64,000 nt of DNA from CBDAPU01 sp965198875 (GCA_965198875.1 CBDAPU010000001.1:1550001-1614000); one strand, 5' to 3'. Numbered from the stretch's first letter, positions 42,615 through 52,805 are shown. The notes: a model not told the origin generated them from the letters alone. Numbers and translations: made by a program.

Positions 42615-44669
42615 CTACTCGCCTTCCTCGGCTGAGGGCTTGTATTCGGCCATCAGCGCTTTTTGGGTTTTCACAGGGACGGGGTCATAGTGACTGAAAC
42701 TGAGGGAAAACGAACCCGCCCCGCCGGTCATTGACTTTAACTGTGACGGGTAACTCTCCAGCTCACTCATGGGCGCTGTGGCCGTGATCGTGGTCATCCC
42801 GCCGGGCATCGCCAGGGTATTACTGATCCGCCCGCGTTTGCCGGATAAATCCGCGTTGATATCCCCCATGGCATCATTGGGCGCGGTCACAGCCAGTTCA
42901 ACGATGGGTTCCAGTACCACCGGTTTGGCCCGATGAACCGCGTCAAGAAAGGCTTTCTTGCCGGCGGCGATAAAAGCGACTTCTTTGGAGTCCACCGCAT
43001 GGTGCTTGCCATCATAGACGGTGACCTTGACGTCCTGCATGGGATTACCCGACAGGGCGCCACCCTCCAGCGCCTGTTTTATGCCTTTCTCCACCGCTGG
43101 TATAAAGGGTTTGGGGATGACGCCGCCCACGACCGCATCGACAAACTCAAAACCACCCCCGCGCGGCAGGGGCTCGATCCTTAAAAACACTTCGCCGAAT
43201 TGCCCGGCGCCGCCGGTTTGTTTCTTGTGTCTGTGATGGCCTTCGGCTTTGGCGGTGATGGTTTCCTTATAGGCGATTTTGGGGGGATGGGTTTCAACCT
43301 CCACATGATAGCGTTGCTTTAACTTCTCCAGCATCATGCGTAAATGAAGCTCGCCCAGGCCGCGGATCACGGTTTCATTGGTGCTCGCATTATGTTCAAC
43401 AACAAAGCTCTGATCTTCCGCCTCCAGCTTGTGTATGGCATCGGATATCTTTTGCTCATCACCCCGGCTTCTCGCCTGTATCGCCAGGCCATACATGGGG
43501 GCGGGAATGTCGATGGAGCGAAGGTGAATGTGATCTTCATCATGGGAGTTGTGCAATACGGAATCAAACTGGATCTCATCTACCTTCGCCACCGCACAGA
43601 TATCACCGGGGATCCCTTTATCTATTTCAATGTGCTCTTTACCCTGCAACTTCAGTAAATGGCCCACCTTAAAGGGTTTTCGCCCATCGCCAATAAAAAG
43701 CTGGCTATCTTTGCTCACCGAGCCCTGATGGATCCTGAATATACCCAGCTTGCCGATAAAGGGATCGATATTTACCTTGAACACATGGGCCAGTACATGG
43801 CTGTCGGGATCAGGCGCTATGCTGATCGCTTTCGCTCCATCGCCCTCACCCCGGTAGAATTGCGGCGGGTTTCCCTCGCCAGGGTTAGGGATCAATTTAG
43901 CGAATATGTCCAGTAATTCCGGCACACCCGCACCGGTTTGCGCTGAAACAAAACACACCGGGATCAGGTGACCTTCCCTCAGCGCCTGCTCAAAGGGCTC
44001 ATGTAGTTGCTCAGGCCGAATATCCTCTCCCTGCTCCAGGTATTGCTCCATCAACGCCTCATCCAGCTCCACCACCTGATCAATGATATGCGTGTGGGCC
44101 TCTTCAACAGAGGAGAAAACCGTGTCTTTACCGCTGGCTTGAAAGAAACAATCGACCACCTCGGCGCCGCCCGCCGCAGGCAGGTTCAGCGGTAAACATT
44201 CCCTGCCATAGGTTTCTCTGAGCTGCTGTAACAGTAATTCCAGATCGGTTTCTTCAACATCGATTTTATTCACAATAATGAGCCGCTCCATGTGCCTGTC
44301 CTTCGCTACCTCCATCATCTTTCTCGTTACCAGCTCGATGCCCGTTTGTGCATTCACCACCACAGCGCATGTTTCCACCGCCGGCAAGACCGAGAGCGCA
44401 CGGCCAAGAAAGTCGGGGTAGCCGGGCGTATCAATAAGATGAATATGCCCGCCGTGGTAATCCATGCTGATCACAGCGCTGTCCAGGGAATGTTGATGCG
44501 CCCTCTCCTGTGGATCAAAATCGCATACCGTGGTGCCTTTCTCTACCGAGCCCATTTGCTTGATCACACCGGCCTGATGCAACAGGGCCTCAACGAGGGT
44601 GGTCTTGCCTGCACCGCCGTGTCCGGTAATCGCAATATTGCGAATGTCCTCAGTTGTATAGCTCGCCAT
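42615..44669 (-). CDS. elongation factor G-like protein (EF-G paralogue)
   Basis: A 684-residue translational GTPase with the five EF-G domains. The P-loop is GHGGAGKTTLVEALL where canonical EF-G has GHIDAGKTT. DTPGYPDF replaces DTPGHVDF, and NKID is the G4 motif. Domain IV contains KAEGHHRHKKQTGGAGQFG, whose tip resembles EF-G-2 proteins, and domain V ends with SFSLSFSHYDPVP. These changes mark it as a paralogue of FusA, of the type seen beside normal EF-G in many bacteria, and not the main translocase. Its role may be in recycling or stress translation. It is not near rpsL/rpsG. Confidence 0.88.
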   Translation of the reverse strand: MASYTTEDIRNIAITGHGGAGKTTLVEALLHQAGVIKQMGSVEKGTTVCDFDPQERAHQHSLDSAVISMDYHGGHIHLIDTPGYPDFLGRALSVLPAVETCAVVVNAQTGIELVTRKMMEVAKDRHMERLIIVNKIDVEETDLELLLQQLRETYGRECLPLNLPAAGGAEVVDCFFQASGKDTVFSSVEEAHTHIIDQVVELDEALMEQYLEQGEDIRPEQLHEPFEQALREGHLIPVCFVSAQTGAGVPELLDIFAKLIPNPGEGNPPQFYRGEGDGAKAISIAPDPDSHVLAHVFKVNIDPFIGKLGIFRIHQGSVSKDSQLFIGDGRKPFKVGHLLKLQGKEHIEIDKGIPGDICAVAKVDEIQFDSVLHNSHDEDHIHLRSIDIPAPMYGLAIQARSRGDEQKISDAIHKLEAEDQSFVVEHNASTNETVIRGLGELHLRMMLEKLKQRYHVEVETHPPKIAYKETITAKAEGHHRHKKQTGGAGQFGEVFLRIEPLPRGGGFEFVDAVVGGVIPKPFIPAVEKGIKQALEGGALSGNPMQDVKVTVYDGKHHAVDSKEVAFIAAGKKAFLDAVHRAKPVVLEPIVELAVTAPNDAMGDINADLSGKRGRISNTLAMPGGMTTITATAPMSELESYPSQLKSMTGGAGSFSLSFSHYDPVPVKTQKALMAEYKPSAEEGE

Positions 44670-44865
44670 CGGCTGCTCCTCTTCTCGTGTGGTTGTCTCC
44701 CTTAACCGCCAAGCATAAATAATGCCGGGAAACTATGAAAGCGCATTATGTCACTTTGCCTGATCACCCCCTGACACATTCTGCGCAAGGGTCTTTGGCG
44801 GTTAAACCCGACTGATAGCATAAGGGGTTGTTTTATAAGCCAATGTCATGGTGTTGACGCCGTCG

Positions 44866-45960
44866 CTATGGGGGCAGATGCGGCCTCGCCAGATAGTCAT
44901 GGGATTGCATTTCCATGAGTCGGCTACTGGTACGGGCAAATATATCGGCATGACGCCGACCGAGATACAGATCCTGAATGTTGACTTCGGCGGTCATGAT
45001 GAGCTTGACGTTTCTGTCGTAGAACTCATCAACCAGCATGATAAATCGCCTCGCTGCATCATTGCTCATATCGTCCATGGCCGGGACGTTTTCGATGAGC
45101 ACCGTCTGGAACTGTTTGGCGATTTCAATATAGTCCGCAACGCCTCTCGGCCCGTCACAAATCTCATAAAAATCAAACCACACCACACTGGCCGCAAAGC
45201 GTCTTACCTTAATCTTGCGCCCCTCGATCTCAATGGTGGAATTGACCCTGCCAGCTTCCGGGGATATGGCGGCGAAACTTGCCTTTAATCTATCACGGCC
45301 TTCGCTATCTAACGGGTAATGATAGATCTTCGCCTGATCGAGATAACGCAGACGATAATCCGTTTCAGTATCCAGGTTTAGAATCTCGGTATGTCTTTTT
45401 ATTAACGCGATGGCGGGCAAAAACCGCTCCCTTTGCAGGCCATCCCAGTACAGCTTTTCAGGGTGTTGGTTAGAGGTGGCGACGAATGTGACGCCCTGCC
45501 CAAACAGGGCATGAAACAGACCGCTCAGGAGCATGGCGTCGGTAATGTCGGAGACATGAAACTCATCGAAACACATGACGACAACATCCCTGGCCAGTTT
45601 AGCGGCGATGCGCCCCAGGGGATCGGCAACGTTTTGCATGGACTTTAATTCGCTATGCACCATCTGCATGAAACGATGAAAATGGATGCGAGTTTTGTTA
45701 TCAAAGGGAAGGCATTCATAGAATGAGTCGATGATATAGGTTTTCCCACGCCCCACTCCGCCCCACAGATACAGACCCTTTAGCGGTTGCTTTTGTTCGC
45801 CAAGAAACCTTAAAAAACCACCACTCGCAAAACCCCTTGCCTTATCTTTCGTGAGCGCATGGTATAAACCCTCCGTATGCCTGACGATGTCCATCTGCAC
45901 CGGATCGGAGATGATTTTTCTCTCCCTGATATCGGATTCATAGCGTTGCAACGGCGTCAT
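44866..45960 (-). CDS. zapE: cell division protein ZapE (AFG1-like ATPase)
   Basis: A 364-residue AAA+ ATPase. Walker A is GGVGRGKTYIIDSFYECLP near residue 67; Walker B is VVMCFDEFHVSDITDAM near 127. The sensor block FVATSNQHPEKLYWDGLQRERFLPAI is typical of the AFG1/ZapE family, as is AEVNIQDLYLG near the C-terminus. In Escherichia coli ZapE destabilises FtsZ polymers at the late divisome and is needed in anaerobiosis or heat. It is a cytosolic peripheral protein. It is transcribed alone here and is divergent from the zinc-peptidase gene. Confidence 0.93.
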   Translation of the reverse strand: MTPLQRYESDIRERKIISDPVQMDIVRHTEGLYHALTKDKARGFASGGFLRFLGEQKQPLKGLYLWGGVGRGKTYIIDSFYECLPFDNKTRIHFHRFMQMVHSELKSMQNVADPLGRIAAKLARDVVVMCFDEFHVSDITDAMLLSGLFHALFGQGVTFVATSNQHPEKLYWDGLQRERFLPAIALIKRHTEILNLDTETDYRLRYLDQAKIYHYPLDSEGRDRLKASFAAISPEAGRVNSTIEIEGRKIKVRRFAASVVWFDFYEICDGPRGVADYIEIAKQFQTVLIENVPAMDDMSNDAARRFIMLVDEFYDRNVKLIMTAEVNIQDLYLGRRHADIFARTSSRLMEMQSHDYLARPHLPP

Positions 45961-46040
45961 CGTGTTATGATTATTTCGCTTATGATCATGATGAATACGC
46001 CATCCCGGTTATTATACAAAGGCGGCAAGGGGTAGAGAAG

Positions 46041-46727
46041 ATGTTGGTTGCAGCGCTCCTCGGTTTGTTGTTTGTCGTCATTCTCGCCCCCCACTTCTGG
46101 ATAAAGTATGTGTTCAAACGTTATAACACCGCAATCGACTCTTTGCCGGGCACAGGCGGGGAGCTGGCGCAGCATTTAATTAACAGGCTGAACCTGAATG
46201 AGTGCAAGGTAGAAATATCTGAAAAAGAGGGCGATCACTACAACCCTGAAAATAAAACCGTTTGTCTATCCCCGGGCGTTCATGATCATAAATCCATCAC
46301 GGCCGTCGTCATCGCCGCCCATGAAGTAGGCCATGCACTACAGCATGATGCAAACTTCAAGCCCCTTTACCTGCGTTGCAGTCTGGCGAGGTTTATCGCC
46401 GTCACCGAGAAGCTCGCATCCATCGTGCTGATCAGCTTTCCTTTTGTCACCATGCTCAGCAAACTGCCGATCATCGGCGTCATCATGCTGGCCTCAGGGT
46501 TGTCCATCCTCGTGCTCCCCATCGTATTTCACCTTGTCACATTGCCCGTTGAATGGGACGCCAGTTTCAACCGGGCGCTGCCTATTCTCATAGAAGGGCA
46601 ATACTTACCAGCGGATGCTGAGCCGGTTGTGCGCCGCATATTAACTGCCGCCGCACTCACCTATGTGTCTGCATCTTTGGCCAGCCTGCTTAACTTCTAC
46701 AGATGGATTGCGTTCCTTAGAAGGTAA
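46041..46727 (+). CDS. zinc metallopeptidase (YugP family)
   Basis: A 228-residue membrane protein with an N-terminal helix (1-18), a soluble segment, and three further helices after residue 110. The active-site HEVGHALQH near residue 94 is an HExxH zincin motif, preceded by VVIAA, and downstream LPVEWDASFNRALP supplies the conserved third-ligand region. Family members are presumed membrane proteases; substrates are unknown. A GGGGTAGAGAAG site precedes the ATG. It ends 3 bp from the stop of the convergent radical SAM gene, so the two transcripts overlap. Confidence 0.9.
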   Translation: MLVAALLGLLFVVILAPHFWIKYVFKRYNTAIDSLPGTGGELAQHLINRLNLNECKVEISEKEGDHYNPENKTVCLSPGVHDHKSITAVVIAAHEVGHALQHDANFKPLYLRCSLARFIAVTEKLASIVLISFPFVTMLSKLPIIGVIMLASGLSILVLPIVFHLVTLPVEWDASFNRALPILIEGQYLPADAEPVVRRILTAAALTYVSASLASLLNFYRWIAFLRR

Positions 46728-46730
46728 CTA

Positions 46731-47804
46731 TCAGAGCAGTGTCTGTTGCATCCCGGGCAACACCGGGCGCTTAAACAGCGCGGTATTTAACTGCTGTCGA
46801 TGATTATTTAGCCCAAGTCGTTTGCAGGTAATATGAAAACGATCATGGATCAATTTAGCGAACACACCATCACCCTTCATGCGGCTGAAATAGCCCGGAT
46901 CGTTTTCTTTGCCGGCGCGCAGATCACGGATCACATTAAACACCCGCGCTATCTTCTGGGGCTCGTGTTGCGCCAGCCACTCCCTGAACAGGGTCTTCAC
47001 TTCGTGGGGTAGTCGAAGCATCACATAGCCGGCGGTATCGGCGCCGGCAGCTTTGGCCGCATCAAGCACCGCCTCCATCTCGGCGTCATTGATAAACGGG
47101 ATCACAGGTGCGAACATAACGCCAGTGGGGATCCCGGCTGCACTCAGTTTTTTTATCGTTTCAAGGCGACGTTTGGGGGCGGTGGTTCTTGGTTCAAGCC
47201 GCCGGGTTAGATCCTGTTGCAACGACGTCACGGACAGGAAAACCCTGAGCAGGCCTTTTTTAGCCATGGGGCTGAGCAGATCCCGATCCCGCTCTACCAA
47301 CCAGGACTTGGTGACGATAGACAAAGGGTGATCACAATCATGCAGCACCTGAATAATATCCCGTGTGATCCCCAATTCCCGCTCAGCAGGCTGATAGGGA
47401 TCGGTGTTTGTGCCCATGGCGATGGGCTTGCAAACATACCCTGGGCGGCTTAATTCGTTTATCAGTAGCTCCCCGGCATGGGTTTTAGCGAATATCTTCG
47501 TCTCAAAGTCTATGCCCGGCGACAGATCGAAGTAGGCATGGGTAGGTCTCGCATAACAATAAACACAACCATGCTCACAACCACGGTAGGGGTTGATGGA
47601 TGTTTCAAAGGGGATATCGGGCGAGCTGTTGCGGGTGATGATGGTCTTCGCCTTCTCATGCCGGATTTCCGTTTTCATCTTCTCGCTGGCCGCCTCCTGC
47701 ATCCATCCATCATCGAAATCTTCTCTTTGATACTCAAGATAGCGGCCATCAACACTCGAGGCCGTGCCCCTGCCTTTCGCAATGGCTTTAACCTTGCTGC
47801 TCAT
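46731..47804 (-). CDS. PA0069 family radical SAM protein
   Basis: A 357-residue enzyme resembling spore-photoproduct-lyase-like radical SAM proteins. GRGTASSVDGRYLEYQRE at the N-terminus is the PA0069 signature. The iron-sulfur motif is GCEHGCVYCYARPTH, a CxxxCxxC with SAM-binding context, near residue 77. AMGTNTDPYQPAE and SIVTKSWLVERDRDLL form the barrel. DNA- or RNA-lesion chemistry is suspected in this family, but the reaction is not established. It is monocistronic. The start MSSKVKAIAKGRG was chosen with GGAG upstream. Confidence 0.9.
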   Translation of the reverse strand: MSSKVKAIAKGRGTASSVDGRYLEYQREDFDDGWMQEAASEKMKTEIRHEKAKTIITRNSSPDIPFETSINPYRGCEHGCVYCYARPTHAYFDLSPGIDFETKIFAKTHAGELLINELSRPGYVCKPIAMGTNTDPYQPAERELGITRDIIQVLHDCDHPLSIVTKSWLVERDRDLLSPMAKKGLLRVFLSVTSLQQDLTRRLEPRTTAPKRRLETIKKLSAAGIPTGVMFAPVIPFINDAEMEAVLDAAKAAGADTAGYVMLRLPHEVKTLFREWLAQHEPQKIARVFNVIRDLRAGKENDPGYFSRMKGDGVFAKLIHDRFHITCKRLGLNNHRQQLNTALFKRPVLPGMQQTLL

Positions 47805-48184
47805 CCTGGAGGATCAATGCAATCTTCAGCATCGGTGTTTAGTGCGTTCATCGCCGTGTTGTTATCCATCTAACACGCCGTTTATCTGCATCATGCAAGG
47901 TGTTTAGTGCGCTCATAGCCGTGTTGTTACCCATTTTACAGATCACTCACGGCAGCAAACGATCTGCCGCATCAACATAAAAACCCGCATCCAGCCCGGG
48001 CTATTCATTTATCTGCAAGCCATAATACCATCCCTGGCAAGGCAAAACCCTCTAAAGATGTTTCAATCAGCCCCTGGATGTATAACGAGCGGTTTGCATT
48101 TCTGCAAAAATATCCTCGCCCGGGCGCCATTTTATATAAACCGGCGTGTATCTCGGTTAAGGTAATCTGGCATAATAATCCCAC
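47805..48184. repeat. spacer with dimeric repeat, period 65 bp
   Basis: No gene is supported in this 380-bp divergent spacer. A 36-bp sequence starting GGTGTTTAGTGCG at 47834 is repeated at 47899 with three mismatches; both copies end in GTGTTGTTA.CCAT. The intervening 29 bp are unrelated. There is no CRISPR-like further unit. Confidence 0.75.
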
Positions 48185-49516
48185 ATGTTCACACCGATCA
48201 TAACCGACCTGCTGCTCCTCGCCCTGTTACTTCTGATCATCGGGGTGTTGGTTAAAATATCATCAAAATCAACGGGCTCCGAGACCTTAACAAAGCTCGA
48301 CGCCAGACTGGATGAATACCTGCGCCGCATCAGCCAACTGGAGCAACAGATCGGCAAAGCCCAGCTTGAGCAGCTCGACGCCTTATCTCAGTTAAGAGAA
48401 AGACTGGTCGGCGCCTTCTCAGAATTGCGAGAGGAGCTAAGAGCCATACTCCTGGGGCACGACACCCGCTTTGAGAAGCGCCAGGGAGAGGCCTTAAAAG
48501 ACTTAACCGACTCCCTGCAATCCGGTATGACGAACACGCAGAAACTACTCGGAGAGAGCCTGTCCAGATACAGCGAAGATGTGGGGAAACGGGTGGCTGA
48601 TCTAACCGAAAAAACCGATCAACGACTGCTGGAGATCAGTGGCCAGGTGGAGAAGAAATTATCCGCAGGCTTTGAAAAAACCAATGCGACATTTATCGAT
48701 ATATTAAAAAGACTGACGCTGATAGATGCGGCGCAGAAAAAGATCACCGAGCTCTCCAGCAATGTCGTCAGTCTTCAGGAAATCCTGGCGGACAAACGCT
48801 CCCGCGGGGCCTTCGGTGAAGTGCAATTAAAGAGTTTGATCCAGAACGTCATCCCTGAGGCCCATTACAAAATGCAATATACATTAGCCAACAATAAAGT
48901 GGCTGATTGCGTCTTATTTCTACCTGAACCAACAGGGATGATCGCCATAGACTCCAAGTTCCCGCTGGAGTCCTATCAGCGTATGACGGATCATGAGGTA
49001 TCCGATGGGGAGCGCAGGGAGGCCCAAAGACAGTTCAAGGCGGACATACAAAAACACGTTGCGGACATCTCAAGCAAATACATCATTCCGGGGACAACCG
49101 CCGATGGGGCCATGATGTTTGTGCCGGCGGAGTCCATCTTCTCGGAGATCCAGTCACATCACCCCGATGTGGTTGAAAAAGCCCATCGGGCGAAAGTCTG
49201 GATTGTCTCTCCGACGACCATGTGGGCGATACTGAATACGGCCAGAACCGTGTTGAAAGATGCGGCCACTAAAGAGCAGGTGCATATTATTCAGGAGCAC
49301 CTGGGCTATTTAGGCAAGGATTTTGAACGCTTTCAAAAACGCATGGATGAGCTGTCCAGACACATCAAACAGGCCCACGATGACGTCGAAAATGTGAATA
49401 AATCAGCTAGAAAAATATCATCACGATTCAGTAAAATTGAGCAGGTGGAATTAGAGCATGAGCAGGAAGTCTCGCGAAAGGTAATTGAGATAGACGATAA
49501 AAAGCAGATCACGTAA
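48185..49516 (+). CDS. rmuC: DNA recombination protein RmuC
   Basis: A 443-residue protein with an N-terminal membrane anchor (residues 7-24). A long coiled coil follows (about 30-180, LEQQIGKAQLEQLDALSQLR), and then a PD-(D/E)xK-like nuclease domain with RGAFGEVQLKSLIQNVIP, KVADCVLFLPEP, IAIDSKFPLESYQRM and FVPAESIFSEI. RmuC limits recombination at inverted repeats, probably by cutting DNA structures. The catalytic D-SKF segment is intact. It is monocistronic. It is of interest in a region rich in repeats, though that link is only circumstantial. Confidence 0.93.
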   Translation: MFTPIITDLLLLALLLLIIGVLVKISSKSTGSETLTKLDARLDEYLRRISQLEQQIGKAQLEQLDALSQLRERLVGAFSELREELRAILLGHDTRFEKRQGEALKDLTDSLQSGMTNTQKLLGESLSRYSEDVGKRVADLTEKTDQRLLEISGQVEKKLSAGFEKTNATFIDILKRLTLIDAAQKKITELSSNVVSLQEILADKRSRGAFGEVQLKSLIQNVIPEAHYKMQYTLANNKVADCVLFLPEPTGMIAIDSKFPLESYQRMTDHEVSDGERREAQRQFKADIQKHVADISSKYIIPGTTADGAMMFVPAESIFSEIQSHHPDVVEKAHRAKVWIVSPTTMWAILNTARTVLKDAATKEQVHIIQEHLGYLGKDFERFQKRMDELSRHIKQAHDDVENVNKSARKISSRFSKIEQVELEHEQEVSRKVIEIDDKKQIT

Positions 49517-49606
49517 CATCGATCACACTAACACTTTCCCCCGACAGAGCTTTTTTCAACAACGCTATTTAAGGATGACATCCCCCGTCTTTTTTGCAGT
49601 GACGCC

Positions 49607-50422
49607 ATGCATGGATTGAAAGCGGTCCTGTTCGATATGGACGGCACGATTGCTGATAATGAGGATATACACCGGCAGGCCTTTAATATTGCCTTTGAGG
49701 CGTTCGGCTACCCGCTTAACTGGTCCCGTGAAGCGTATCAATCCCTGCTTGGTATCTCCGGTGGCAAGGAACGCATACGCCACTGCTTAAAGATGCACCC
49801 TCTCATCGAAGGTAGCCATGAGGCGCTATGCCAGATCACAGATGCGATACACCTGAAAAAATCCGCTGTATACAGACAGCGATTGCTGGCGGATAAAATC
49901 ACCTTGCGCCCGGGCGTTCGCAGGCTTATCACCGAGTTACGAAACGCCGGCCTTCGCCTCGCCATCGCCACCAGCTCATCCAGAGAGAACGTCGATACTT
50001 TATTACACCATGCCTTTGGCCCGGCAGGCATTGATTTATTCACAACCATTGTGACCTCGGACAGTGTAGAAGATAAAAAACCATCGCCGGCGGTATATTA
50101 TTCTGCCCTGTCTGAATTGGACGTGGCCCCTGAGAGCTGTATCGCCATAGAAGATACCGAAAATGGTAATCTGGCGGCGCTCGCCGCCGGTATTAACACC
50201 ATCATCACCACCCATCCCCTGACACGGGATCACGATTTTACCGGCGCTGCGCTTGTCCTTGATCAGCTCGGTGAGCCGGACAGCCCGTTTGAGGTGCTGG
50301 CCGGCAACCACCATCACCATCATTACGTTGATCTAAAACTCCTGCGAACCATACATGGGATTGCCGGGCCCCATAAACCTGCCGTCGGTTATGTCAATGC
50401 GGGCGAAGTTGCGGCAAGATAA
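49607..50422 (+). CDS. HAD-IA family hydrolase (CbbY-like phosphatase)
   Basis: A 271-residue phosphatase. AVLFDMDGTIADNEDIHRQAFN at residues 7-28 contains nucleophile D11 and acid D13; LAIATSSSRENVD near 120 is motif II; KKPSPAVYY near 160 gives the lysine; and IAIEDTENGNLAALAAG near 180 is the metal-binding motif. It resembles CbbY/CbbZ/Gph proteins; CbbY dephosphorylates the Rubisco inhibitor xylulose-1,5-bisphosphate, but no Calvin-cycle genes are present here to support that. A natural HHHHH stretch occurs at about residues 237-241. It is followed after 53 bp by the LysR gene. Confidence 0.85.
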   Translation: MHGLKAVLFDMDGTIADNEDIHRQAFNIAFEAFGYPLNWSREAYQSLLGISGGKERIRHCLKMHPLIEGSHEALCQITDAIHLKKSAVYRQRLLADKITLRPGVRRLITELRNAGLRLAIATSSSRENVDTLLHHAFGPAGIDLFTTIVTSDSVEDKKPSPAVYYSALSELDVAPESCIAIEDTENGNLAALAAGINTIITTHPLTRDHDFTGAALVLDQLGEPDSPFEVLAGNHHHHHYVDLKLLRTIHGIAGPHKPAVGYVNAGEVAAR

Positions 50423-50475
50423 AGCGGATGATTTACCTTTGGCGGCCAAGTGGATAGCCATGAAACACAGCTAAC

Positions 50476-51411
50476 ATGACCCTCACGGAATTACGCTACA
50501 TTGTCGCCGTCTCACGGGAATTACACTTTGGCAGGGCCGCGGCGGCCTGTTATGTCAGCCAACCCACTCTCAGTGTCGCCGTAAAGAAGCTGGAAGATGA
50601 GCTCGATGTGACCATCTTTGAGCGACATCAACATGACGTCACCATCACCCCCGTCGGTCAACGAATTATTGATCAGGCCATGCTTGTGCTGGAGCAGGCA
50701 AGCTCAATCAAAGCCATCGCTGAGGAGGGTAAAGATCAGTTAAAAGGCACCTTAAAACTGGGGATCATATACACCATAGGGCCTTTTTTACTACCGCATC
50801 TTATCCCGTTGTTAAACCGGGAGACACCGGATCTGGTGCTGATCATAAAAGAAGACTTTACCGTAAACCTGGCGGATAGATTAAAACGTGGCGAACTAGA
50901 TATGATCATCGTATCAACCCCCTTTGAACAACCCGGCGTCACAGTGGAGGTGTTATATAAAGAACCCTTCACCGTCGTGTTACCCAACAACCATAAACTG
51001 GCCCGTAAAAAACACATCAAAACCGATGATCTGATTGAGGAGACATTATTATTACTGAAATCCGGCAACTGCTTCCGGGATCAGGTCATGGACGCCTGTC
51101 CCGCCTGCAAGAGCGACACCTTTTCAAAGGACAAGATCCAGAAAACCCTGGAAGGCAGCTCCATTGAAACGATTAAACAAATGGTCGCCGCCGGATCAGG
51201 GGTGACCATATTGCCCTCCACAGCCATACAGCAACACGATGGTCTTAACAAGCTGGTTGAATACCGGCCATTCGCAAAACCAGCGCCACAAAGAGATGTC
51301 GCCCTCGCCTACCGTCATTCCTTTCCCCGGAGGCGATTGGCGGGGCTTATCTGCGATATGATCCGGCAGTGTGAGATCCCGAATACGAAACACTCACACA
51401 TCGGTGAGTGA
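50476..51411 (+). CDS. oxyR: hydrogen peroxide-inducible LysR regulator OxyR
   Basis: A 311-residue LysR-type regulator. MTLTELRYIVAVSRELHFGRA and ACYVSQPTLSVAVKKLE form the winged helix-turn-helix (residues 1-60). In the effector domain LLLLKSGNCFRDQVMDAC holds two cysteines nine residues apart, aligning with the Cys199 and Cys208 pair of Escherichia coli OxyR, so disulfide peroxide sensing should work. ELDMIIVSTPF and GSGVTILPSTAI are typical of OxyR. It most likely activates catalase, AhpC or similar genes elsewhere. The adjacent degQ is convergent. Confidence 0.93.
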   Translation: MTLTELRYIVAVSRELHFGRAAAACYVSQPTLSVAVKKLEDELDVTIFERHQHDVTITPVGQRIIDQAMLVLEQASSIKAIAEEGKDQLKGTLKLGIIYTIGPFLLPHLIPLLNRETPDLVLIIKEDFTVNLADRLKRGELDMIIVSTPFEQPGVTVEVLYKEPFTVVLPNNHKLARKKHIKTDDLIEETLLLLKSGNCFRDQVMDACPACKSDTFSKDKIQKTLEGSSIETIKQMVAAGSGVTILPSTAIQQHDGLNKLVEYRPFAKPAPQRDVALAYRHSFPRRRLAGLICDMIRQCEIPNTKHSHIGE

Positions 51412-51431
51412 CGTTCTCTTCGGAAGAGGTG

Positions 51432-52805
51432 CTATTTGATCACTAAAAAAGCGGCGGCATTACCCCGGATCACCCTCAGCAGCAAGGTGTTCTTCAGGGG
51501 ATCAACCAGTTTCAAAAAAGAGTTTAGATGAGCAATGTTCTTGTGATTCACAGAGGTGATAATATCCCCTCTCCTTAACCCCGCCGACCAGGCCCGTGTG
51601 CCCCGTTGCACACCGACCACCACCACCCCCTTTATTTTTCCATAATAGGGATGGGCTTCATCCAGATCACCCAGTGTTACGCCTTCCAGTCTTGGGTTGA
51701 CAATCTGCGGGTTATCCGGAAACGCTTTAGCGGCCGCAATGTTGGCCTGTAGTCGCCTCTTTTTGCCGTCTCTCACTATTTCAAACCGCACCTCCTCACC
51801 GACCGGCAACAAACCAATGTGGTTTCTCACATCACCGGCCATCTTGATGGGCTTGGCGTTAATGGATGTGATGATGTCGCCGGGCTGTAGGCCGGCTTTA
51901 TCAGCGGGCGAGTCCGGCAAGACCTTATTCACCACCGCGCCGCTTTGCTTTGTAATGCCGAAGGCCTCGGCCAAATCAGGGTTTAAGTCCTGCACATGAA
52001 TACCAATAAAACCCCGTTCAACGACCCCCTTATCCAGCAACTGCTCCATGACCTGTAACGCCAGATTAACAGGGATGGCGAAGCCAATGCCAATATTGCC
52101 GCCGCTACGCGAGAAGATAGCGGTATTGATACCAATGAGCTCGCCGTTCAGATTAACCAGCGCACCGCCGGAATTGCCCGGGTTAATCGATGCGTCCGTT
52201 TGAATAAAATCTTCATAACCCTCAATGCCGAGACCGCTACGACCCAGCGCACTGACAATGCCGGAGGTCACGGTTTGCCCCAAACCAAAAGGGTTACCGA
52301 TGGCCACCGCAAAGTCGCCCACGCGCAGATTATTCGAATCCGCCGGCTTTATATCAACCAGATCTTCTGACGGGATTTTAATCACGGCCACATCGGTTGC
52401 CGGATCAGTACCGACTATCTCTGCATCAAGGTGTCTTCCATCACGCAAGGTGACGGTTATTTGCACGGCGTTTGCGATCACATGATGATTGGTTAATACC
52501 AGGCCACGTTTGGCGTCAACGATCACGCCGGAGCCCAGGCTTTGGGTTTTTCTTTCAATGGGTTGATTGGGCATATTAAAGAAGCGGCGAAAAAACGGAT
52601 CGGCAAACAAGGGGGTTTGTTTTAACTGTACCCGTCCTTCACTTGCAATGTTCACAACAGCCGGGGTAACCTCATCGAGCATCGGGGCGAGGCTGGGCAG
52701 GGCTTTATTGTTGATCGACTGCGGGAGCGCTGCATGCGCGGATATGAAATGACATAAACCGAAAAGCCATATCAAGACGGAATAACGTTGTTGTTTGACG
52801 ATCAC
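51432..52805 (-). CDS. degQ: DegQ/DegP family serine endoprotease
   Basis: A periplasmic HtrA protease of about 457 residues. The signal peptide (VLIWLFGLCHFISAHA) appears after a GTG start at 52805 preceded by GGTGG; a longer frame upstream lacks conserved sequence. The chymotrypsin-like domain has all three catalytic residues: H in VLTNHHVIAN, D in DPATDVAVIKI and S in INPGNSGGALV. Two PDZ domains follow, from RGFIGIHVQDLNPDLAEAFG and GVTLGDLDEAHPYYG onward. DegQ degrades and chaperones misfolded envelope proteins. It is downstream of, and convergent with, oxyR. Confidence 0.93.
   Translation of the reverse strand: MIVKQQRYSVLIWLFGLCHFISAHAALPQSINNKALPSLAPMLDEVTPAVVNIASEGRVQLKQTPLFADPFFRRFFNMPNQPIERKTQSLGSGVIVDAKRGLVLTNHHVIANAVQITVTLRDGRHLDAEIVGTDPATDVAVIKIPSEDLVDIKPADSNNLRVGDFAVAIGNPFGLGQTVTSGIVSALGRSGLGIEGYEDFIQTDASINPGNSGGALVNLNGELIGINTAIFSRSGGNIGIGFAIPVNLALQVMEQLLDKGVVERGFIGIHVQDLNPDLAEAFGITKQSGAVVNKVLPDSPADKAGLQPGDIITSINAKPIKMAGDVRNHIGLLPVGEEVRFEIVRDGKKRRLQANIAAAKAFPDNPQIVNPRLEGVTLGDLDEAHPYYGKIKGVVVVGVQRGTRAWSAGLRRGDIITSVNHKNIAHLNSFLKLVDPLKNTLLLRVIRGNAAAFLVIK

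Noticed and set aside
47834..47934. Possible two-repeat CRISPR array (36-bp repeats, 29-bp spacer)
   Set aside because: Repeat and spacer sizes fit superficially, but there are only two units with three mismatches, no dyad, no cas genes, and the same 60-67 bp dimer pattern with other sequences occurs in five other spacers.
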